From Candidatus Aenigmatarchaeota archaeon (lineage in GTDB: Archaea; Aenigmatarchaeota; Aenigmatarchaeia; QMZP01): DNA of 7,054 bases. The notes below the pieces were generated by a model. The model saw only the letters and a program-made list of their open reading frames with translations. It was not told the DNA's origin and made no database searches. The DNA lies in contig VGIZ01000028.1 of the NCBI GenBank assembly GCA_016867675.1, forward strand, positions 1 to 7,054, written 5' to 3'. This document shows, piece after piece, positions 1 through 3,488 of this stretch; the stretch's first letter is position 1, and each line of letters opens with the position of its first letter. A program made the translations under genes and the position numbers.

Positions 1-576
1 GGTGACATTCGCGTGTTCAGTGCTGTTGCCTGCATCCCTCACGCTGAAATTGCCGTAGTATTTCCCGGGCGGGCATATTGCATAATATGAAAGGTTGAAC
101 AGCGTGCTGTTGACACCCGGTCCGGTAAAATTCCATGAACTCTGGTTGTTTGTAACGTTGTTCTCAACTGCAAAGCCCATGGAACCAGTCGCACTGCCGT
201 CCTTCCGGCAACGGTTGATGGTGTCTGCGTTGAAGTTGGAGTAGGAGCCTTGGGAATAGAATGTGTCATTCTGCCAGTATATGCCATATATCCATGTGCT
301 GGAGTTATCCACGGTAAAGTAGGTGTAATTTACATATGAAACCAGCGTTATATTTGCCGGTCCGGTCCAGTTGAAAAAGGTAAAGTTTTCTGTTATGTTG
401 AATGTGCTGTTGAGGCTACTGAAACTCATCACAGGCGAAAACGTCAGGCCTGCCAGCGCCAAAACAACCGCCGCAAAGCATACAGCCAGCCCGAACTTCG
501 CCAGCCCAGCCAAGCCTCTCCGACCCGAAGGTCGGAGTCTTTCTCGCAGACCCTTCCTGTCCAAGTAACCCACCAC
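1..576 (-). CDS. Sequon-rich secreted/surface protein, N-terminal part (truncated by window edge)
   Basis: This reading frame is open from a TAG at 595-597 to the left window edge (192 codons from GTG 576) and has no ATG before residue 50. The N-terminus is basic (about residues 7-20, Arg/Lys-rich), followed by a hydrophobic stretch at about 28-45 (FGLAVCFAAVVLALAGLTF), read as a signal peptide or signal anchor. From residue 55 on, the sequence is rich in Asn, Thr, Ser, Tyr and Trp, with 16 N-X-S/T sequons (for example NST, NIT, NFT, NWT, NYT) and two Cys (RCRK, AICPP). This fits an extracellular, probably beta-rich, N-glycosylated protein. The start is uncertain: GTG 576 or 573, TTG 564, or TTG 513, the last preceded by GGAG. 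GTG 576 is chosen because a TATA-like box at 607-614 predicts a transcription start near 585. No family is recognised, and the C-terminal part lies outside the window. Confidence 0.72.
   Translation of the reverse strand, partial: MVGYLDRKGLRERLRPSGRRGLAGLAKFGLAVCFAAVVLALAGLTFSPVMSFSSLNSTFNITENFTFFNWTGPANITLVSYVNYTYFTVDNSSTWIYGIYWQNDTFYSQGSYSNFNADTINRCRKDGSATGSMGFAVENNVTNNQSSWNFTGPGVNSTLFNLSYYAICPPGKYYGNFSVRDAGNSTEHANVT
518..537 (-). other. Perfect 8-bp hairpin with UUCG tetraloop
   Basis: On the minus (transcribed) strand the sequence is CTCCGACC-TTCG-GGTCGGAG: a perfect 8-bp stem closed by C-UUCG-G, one of the most stable RNA tetraloops known. It lies within the N-terminal coding region of the surface protein if translation starts at 576/573/564. 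It lies in the 5' leader, just upstream, if translation starts at TTG 513. In the second case its 3' arm contains GGAG, the likely ribosome-binding site, so folding would hide that site. The structure is directly visible; a regulatory role is inferred. Confidence 0.6.
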
Positions 577-600
577 CCAAATCCGTTGAGAAAACTATCC

Positions 601-617
601 CGATATTATTTATATCG
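601..617. promoter_or_regulatory. Palindromic, bidirectional TATA-like promoter element
   Basis: CGATAT-TATTT-ATATCG is an inverted repeat with 6-bp arms and a 5-nt spacer. Read on the minus strand it gives TATAAATA (614-607), placing a transcription start about 26 nt on, near 585, just ahead of the GTG start of the leftward surface protein. Read on the plus strand it gives TATTTATATC, placing a start near 638, ahead of the rightward membrane-protein operon. It is the only strong A/T-rich element between the two divergent genes. The dyad symmetry could also be an operator; that is inference. Confidence 0.5.
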
Positions 618-637
618 TTTCTGGAATTTTAACCCCA

Positions 638-770
638 TTCGTGAGGTGATGTCCATAAAGGCGCTCTGAACAGGCATGCAACTCATTTAAGCCTGTCTGG
701 ACTAATCTAAACATGCGCTGCCCGTCAATCTGACCGGCAGGCACATCAACCCACGGATTTGTTGATTGAT
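638..770 (+). other. Possible structured 5' leader of the membrane-protein operon
   Basis: Between the predicted plus-strand transcription start (near 638) and the first ATG (771) there is no credible gene. The stretch opens with GAGGTGAT (643-650), a near-perfect match to the archaeal/bacterial Shine-Dalgarno consensus, but no start codon lies at normal distance from it. Two inverted repeats follow: ACAGGC/GCCTGT at 670-675 and 691-696, and CTGCCcGTCA/TGACcGGCAG at 718-727 and 731-740 with one mismatch and a 3-nt loop. These could fold in a leader RNA. Whether this is regulatory, a small RNA or chance cannot be settled here. Confidence 0.3.
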
Positions 771-1472
771 ATGGAATTAATGGAAATGCTGGTGCAGTTC
801 CTCTGCCCGACAAGCAGCTCCGCAAGCCTCTGCCAGAACTTCATCAGCGCCCACCAGAGCGTCATGCCGCCCTTCGGCCAGTACATCTACTTCCTCTTCT
901 TCCCCACGGTCTTCCTGCTCCTGTTCCTGTGGATAGTCTTCAAGGACGCGGTGCACGCCAACAAGGGCATCAGCCTCATCGCGACCATCGCCGTCTATGT
1001 GTTCATAATCATCCAGGGGCTGTATCCCATATTCCTTGCGCTGGGCGAGCTCTGGATAGTTGTGATATTCATCCTGGGGTTCTTCTACCTCATCGTCCGC
1101 CGCTTCAGGGGCGAGGGCGGCGGCGGAGGCAAGGGCGGCCCGCTATCCGGCTTGGGCGGCGGCGCCATAAGCTATGTGGGGAGAAAGGTTAGCGACGTGG
1201 CGGTGGGTGAGGAGAGGAGGATAATTGGCAGCATAGAAAGAAGGATGGACACGCTGGAGAAAGCCGCACACAATCTTGAGCACCCGCCGTCGGGCACCGA
1301 TGTGGCGCGCCTTCAGGACTCCTACAGGCAGGCGCTTGCGGAGGCCGAAACGGCAGTGAAGGATCTTATGCAATTCAATAGCATAGGCAACCTGAAGGAT
1401 GTAACAGGCAAGGCAAAGCATTATGCTGACCAGATAAAGACCATATCCAAGAAGGTGGGAGGTAGGGGCTGA
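771..1472 (+). CDS. Three-TM membrane protein with Gly-rich linker and C-terminal coiled coil, unknown family
   Basis: This 233-residue protein is not assigned to a known family. A short polar N-terminus with two Cys (12 and 21) is followed by three hydrophobic segments, at about 37-57, 67-88 and 93-110. A basic RRFR then follows, suggesting the next part is cytoplasmic. A Gly-rich linker (about 114-131, containing GEGGGGGKGG) leads to a charged helical region (about 146-230, with EERRIIGSIERRMDTLEKAA and a run of Ala/Glu/Lys heptad-like sequence) that probably forms a coiled coil or helical bundle. ATG 771 is preferred; in-frame alternatives are TTG 759, ATG 780 and ATG 786, and none has a good ribosome-binding site. 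The stop codon overlaps the start of the next gene (TGATG), so the two are an operon and probably act together. GC-rich third codon positions support real coding. Confidence 0.8.
   Translation: MELMEMLVQFLCPTSSSASLCQNFISAHQSVMPPFGQYIYFLFFPTVFLLLFLWIVFKDAVHANKGISLIATIAVYVFIIIQGLYPIFLALGELWIVVIFILGFFYLIVRRFRGEGGGGGKGGPLSGLGGGAISYVGRKVSDVAVGEERRIIGSIERRMDTLEKAAHNLEHPPSGTDVARLQDSYRQALAEAETAVKDLMQFNSIGNLKDVTGKAKHYADQIKTISKKVGGRG
1458..1463 (+). promoter_or_regulatory. Strong ribosome-binding site (GGAGGT) for the second membrane gene
   Basis: GGAGGT lies 8 nt before the ATG at 1472, inside the last codons of the preceding gene. Together with the one-base stop/start overlap it supports independent or coupled initiation of the second gene and fixes its start. 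Confidence 0.75.
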
Positions 1473-1960
1473 TGTTCCTAGGACTTGACCCCTCGACGCT
1501 GAACTTCCTGCTGCCGTTCCTGCTCATGCTGGCCATAGTCTATGGCGCGCTGCAGATGGCAAGCCCGATAAAGAACAAGGGCGCCAACTTCATCATCGCG
1601 CTGGTGTTCGCGCTCTTCGCCGCGACCTACCAGCCTGCCGTGGACATGATAAACCAGCTGCTGCCCTACGCCGTTGTGCTGTTTGTCGTCGTGTTCCTGC
1701 TCGGCTTTGTCTGGAAGGGCGCCAAGGACAAGAAGGTTGATTTCACCCTGCTTGCAATTGTGGCGGGGCTTATAGCCATCTTCCTGGCCAGCCCCATGGG
1801 GCAGGACCTGTTCGGCATGGCGCCGACTTCAGGCCCACTCTCAGCCGACAATCTCGCCGCGGCAGCAGGGCTGCTGTTCGTGCTGATAATGCTGGTCGTG
1901 GCATACAAGAGCTGGGGCGAGGACACCAAAGGCTTGCATGAAGTCAAAACCGGAAAATAA
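1472..1960 (+). CDS. Small polytopic membrane protein, unknown function
   Basis: This 162-residue protein is almost wholly hydrophobic, with segments at about 9-29, 38-56, 62-81, 91-107 and 127-146 (four to five TM helices). Short charged loops separate them: PIKNKG near 32-37 and WKGAKDKKVD at 81-90. The tail is short and charged, with no catalytic or metal-binding motif visible. The start is firm: GGAGGT stands 8 nt upstream and the ATG overlaps the preceding TGA. Tight coupling to the three-TM/coiled-coil protein suggests a two-component membrane complex. The LPFLLMLAIVYGAL...NFIIALVFALFAA pattern resembles small conserved archaeal membrane proteins of unknown role, but this is an impression from memory, not a database match. 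Confidence 0.8.
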   Translation: MFLGLDPSTLNFLLPFLLMLAIVYGALQMASPIKNKGANFIIALVFALFAATYQPAVDMINQLLPYAVVLFVVVFLLGFVWKGAKDKKVDFTLLAIVAGLIAIFLASPMGQDLFGMAPTSGPLSADNLAAAAGLLFVLIMLVVAYKSWGEDTKGLHEVKTGK

Positions 1961-1978
1961 TCACGTCAAACGCAGCGC

Positions 1979-1983
1979 TTTTT
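1979..1983 (+). terminator. Oligo-T terminator after the membrane operon
   Basis: GCGC followed by TTTTT lies about 20 nt past the stop codon at 1958-1960. Archaeal RNA polymerase commonly stops at U-tracts without needing a hairpin. The convergent rpoL gene ends at 2057, so termination in this 96-bp gap is expected. Confidence 0.4.
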
Positions 1984-2056
1984 ACAACGGGTCACAGCCA
2001 ACTTATGGAAAATCCAACTGAAAGAATGTTATGTGGGTGCCTCTTCGCCAAGAAAA

Positions 2057-2326
2057 CTATTTCTTCATCGCGCGCTTGAACGCGGCAGCGAAGTCCTGCG
2101 CCTGGTCTATTGTGAGCTGCGCCGCGCCTGACAGCACCTTCTTCGGGTCGGCTGCCACGACGTACATCTCGGGCTGCGAAAGGTAGGGGTGTCTGATGGT
2201 ATATGATGCCTGCTTCGCGCCCGCCTGCCACGCGTTCTCCCTCAGCAGGTTGAGCAGCGTGTGCGTCTCCCCCGTAACTTCAATCTTCAGGCCGTCCTTG
2301 CCCTTTTCGGTGACCTTGAGCTTCAT
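2057..2326 (-). CDS. rpoL: DNA-directed RNA polymerase subunit L (Rpo11, Rpb11 family)
   Basis: This 89-residue protein has the usual length of archaeal Rpo11. In the polymerase, Rpo11 pairs with Rpo3 (RpoD) to form the platform on which the large subunits assemble, the archaeal counterpart of the bacterial alpha dimer. The family signature is clear: a beta-rich N-terminus (LKIEVTGE, 13-20), then THTLLNLLRE (21-30), matching the D/E-HTL-x-NLLR motif of the dimer interface. Next come SYTIRHPYL (41-49), corresponding to the A-x-Y-x-x-x-HPL segment, and a C-terminal amphipathic helix (about 72-88). The start at ATG 2326 is supported by AGGAAGTG five nt upstream. It ends with TAG, so TAG acts as an ordinary stop here. 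It appears to be a single-gene unit with its own promoter, downstream of the interrupted channel gene. Confidence 0.9.
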   Translation of the reverse strand: MKLKVTEKGKDGLKIEVTGETHTLLNLLRENAWQAGAKQASYTIRHPYLSQPEMYVVAADPKKVLSGAAQLTIDQAQDFAAAFKRAMKK

Positions 2327-2331
2327 AGAAA

Positions 2332-2339
2332 CACTTCCT
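2332..2339 (-). promoter_or_regulatory. Ribosome-binding site of rpoL
   Basis: AGGAAGTG on the minus strand ends 5 nt before the ATG at 2326 and resembles the GGAGGTGA consensus. It selects this ATG as the start. Confidence 0.55.
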
Positions 2340-2367
2340 GAACCACTTCCTTGTATATTGTCTATGA

Positions 2368-2377
2368 GTATATATAC
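2368..2377 (-). promoter_or_regulatory. TATA-like box for rpoL
   Basis: GTATATATAC is a fully palindromic TATA element. Its centre would place a transcription start near 2347, leaving a leader of about 20 nt that carries the ribosome-binding site. A weaker A/T-rich element, AATATACA, near 2352-2359 would place the start almost at the ATG, so either could be used. Confidence 0.5.
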
Positions 2378-2429
2378 ATGATGGCGCTTCTGCCGTATCT
2401 GCGGCCTCCCATGCCGGTCTTGTCAAAAG

Positions 2430-3011
2430 TCATCCCATGAAGAATATGAAAAGCAGGGCGTATAGAACGGGCGCGACGGCGAGCATGGAATATTCGGTGA
2501 GCCTGTGAATCCTGACGACCAGACGCTCGTTCTTGCGTTCCTTCAGCTCTATCATGGTTATGTTCACGACGAAGCTTACCAGCAATATCAGGTAGGTCAG
2601 TATCATGAACTTGTCCGCGAACGTCAGGTACCCCACCGGCGGTATCTGGTTGGCTATTGATATGTGGAACATCACGGAGGCCACGAGCGCGGAACCCGCC
2701 ATCGCAAGGCGCGTGGTTATCTTGTCCGGATCCATTACGAAGCTGAACAGCACTGTGAGCAGTATGAATATGACAGGCAGGAACGTCTTCATGAACGAGT
2801 TCATTGCTATCCTTGATATCCCCACGCTGAACCGGTACTGCGAATAGGTTTCGTTGTAGACAGGATAGAAGTGCTCCGCCTCCCACGCACTCCAGCCGTC
2901 TATGTTCCAGCCGCTGAACGCAATTGAGGAGTCTATGCCGCTCTCCTCTACATCAGGCACATACCTTACCATGTCCCTCGCGTTCCTCTTGTCTTCTAAT
3001 ATTATCTGCAT
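2430..3011 (-). CDS. Channel homologue, 3' part: second half of the ligand domain and M1-M4
   Basis: This 193-residue frame lies downstream of the TAG, beginning at ATG 3011 only two codons past it. It carries the rest of the extracellular domain (QIILED, VRYVPD, SGIDSSIAFSGW) and the four-helix pore domain. In the pore domain, M1 contains KTFLPVIFILLTVLF, the M1-M2 turn is DPDK, and M2 is TTRLAMAGSALVASVMFHI ending in QIPP. M3 begins FADKFMILTYLILL, and M4 ends at FIFFMG. The short M3-M4 loop (about 20 residues, basic) is typical of prokaryotic members rather than animal receptors. If reinitiation occurred here the product would lack a signal peptide, so independent function is doubtful. Confidence 0.65.
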   Translation of the reverse strand: MQIILEDKRNARDMVRYVPDVEESGIDSSIAFSGWNIDGWSAWEAEHFYPVYNETYSQYRFSVGISRIAMNSFMKTFLPVIFILLTVLFSFVMDPDKITTRLAMAGSALVASVMFHISIANQIPPVGYLTFADKFMILTYLILLVSFVVNITMIELKERKNERLVVRIHRLTEYSMLAVAPVLYALLFIFFMG

Positions 3012-3014
3012 CTG

Positions 3015-3341
3015 CTAACTGTCAAATGGGAACATCTTCAGGTCTATAGGGCTGTTCAGGTTTGCCTGTATGCGGTAGAATTTCTCGTTGGGCTCGTCTA
3101 TCATCTTGTCAATGCTTGAAGCCCTGCCATTGATGAACTCAAAGCTGTCCGGCGGGCAGCCGCCCGGGCATTTCATGGACATGTAAAAGTCGGCTGTGAA
3201 CGAGCCCGTGGATATGTCGAATTTACCGAGGTTGAGTATGTAGAGCCCGACGTGCACCTCCTGGGCGCTGGCAAGCGGCCATGTTATGGCAAACGCTGCC
3301 ACGAAAACGCAAAGCAAAACCAGCTTTCCCATGATTTTCAT
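3015..3341 (-). CDS. Channel homologue, 5' part: signal peptide and first half of the ligand domain
   Basis: As the sequence stands, translation gives a 108-residue product. It has a hydrophobic signal (MGKLVLLCVFVAAFAITWPLA) and a predicted cleavage after ASA at 24-26. The start of the beta-sandwich follows, with VGLYILNLGKFD, FTADFYMSM, FEFING and FYRIQANLNSPIDLKMFPFDS; this order of motifs matches the family. A CPGGC pair (58-62) could form a local disulfide but is not the classical Cys loop. The product would lack all pore helices and could at most be a secreted ligand-domain fragment. The alternative start, ATG 3332, shortens it by three residues. Confidence 0.7.
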   Translation of the reverse strand: MKIMGKLVLLCVFVAAFAITWPLASAQEVHVGLYILNLGKFDISTGSFTADFYMSMKCPGGCPPDSFEFINGRASSIDKMIDEPNEKFYRIQANLNSPIDLKMFPFDS

Positions 3342-3352
3342 AAGCGGCCATC

Positions 3353-3362
3353 ATTTATAAAA
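3353..3362 (-). promoter_or_regulatory. TATA-like box for the channel gene, implying a leaderless start at 3332
   Basis: TTTTATAAAT on the minus strand is the clearest TATA box in the window. Its centre (about 3357) is only 16 nt from ATG 3341 but about 26 nt from the next in-frame ATG at 3332. An archaeal transcript is expected to begin near 3331-3333, so it would be leaderless and start with the second ATG. The resulting product, starting MGKLVLL, has a normal signal peptide. This is inference from spacing. Confidence 0.6.
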
Positions 3363-3453
3363 CTACCCCATATGGTCCGCGCATTCCAAGCAGCACAGCC
3401 GCCTTGGCAATCGCATTAATATCATTAAAAACAAGATTTAGAAGCGCCACTGG

Positions 3454-3461
3454 AATAAAAA
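3454..3461 (+). promoter_or_regulatory. Possible promoter element for the cation pump
   Basis: AATAAAAA, preceded by TGG, lies in the 147-bp divergent gap. Its centre would place transcription near 3483, giving a leader of about 6 nt for ATG 3489, or 36 nt for ATG 3519. The match to a TATA consensus is only moderate. ATTAATATCATTAAAA around 3416-3430 is a second A/T-rich candidate. Confidence 0.3.
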
Positions 3462-3488
3462 CCTATTCACGCCACCACTTGCCATAAA

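Larger units (their letters stand above)
2430..3341 (-). pseudogene. Pentameric ligand-gated ion channel homologue interrupted by one in-frame TAG
   Basis: Read through the TAG at 3015-3017, this is one continuous 303-residue frame with the complete architecture of a prokaryotic Cys-loop-superfamily channel. It has a signal peptide (1-26, ASA-Q cleavage), an extracellular beta-sandwich ligand domain (about 28-180), M1 (182-203), M2 (208-231), M3 (241-265), a short basic loop and M4 (284-302). The diagnostic FPFDxQ motif is present as FPFDS-TAG, the stop replacing the conserved Gln (residue 109); one base change, CAG to TAG, explains it. No frameshift or other damage is seen, so the nonsense change looks recent, unless it is a base-call error, population variation or programmed readthrough. 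Such channels open an ion pore across the membrane on ligand or proton binding. ATG 3332 may be the true start (see promoter). The gene is divergent from the cation pump. Confidence 0.8.

Noticed and set aside
640..740. Box C/D small RNA in the leader
   Set aside because: GTGATGT resembles a C box and CTGA occurs at 666-669 and 730-733, but C' and D' spacing is wrong and no terminal stem is evident.
610..825. Minus-strand frame across the divergent gap
   Set aside because: It runs through the promoter and leader region and into the start of the membrane gene in antisense. It has no ribosome-binding site and no recognisable features.
1961..2056. Small gene between the membrane operon and rpoL
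   Set aside because: The 96-bp gap contains only a T-tract and short A/T-rich sequence, with no start codon carrying a ribosome-binding site.
2362..2886. Long minus-strand frame (174 codons) overlapping the channel
   Set aside because: It overlaps the channel frame, whose domains, signal peptide and motifs are clear. The alternative frame has a random-looking composition and no recognisable motif.
3015..3017. Pyrrolysine or general TAG recoding
   Set aside because: Two other genes in the window (rpoL, ATPase) use TAG as their natural stop, and no Pyl machinery is in view. The stop falls at a conserved Gln, which favours a CAG to TAG change. Kept only as an outside possibility.
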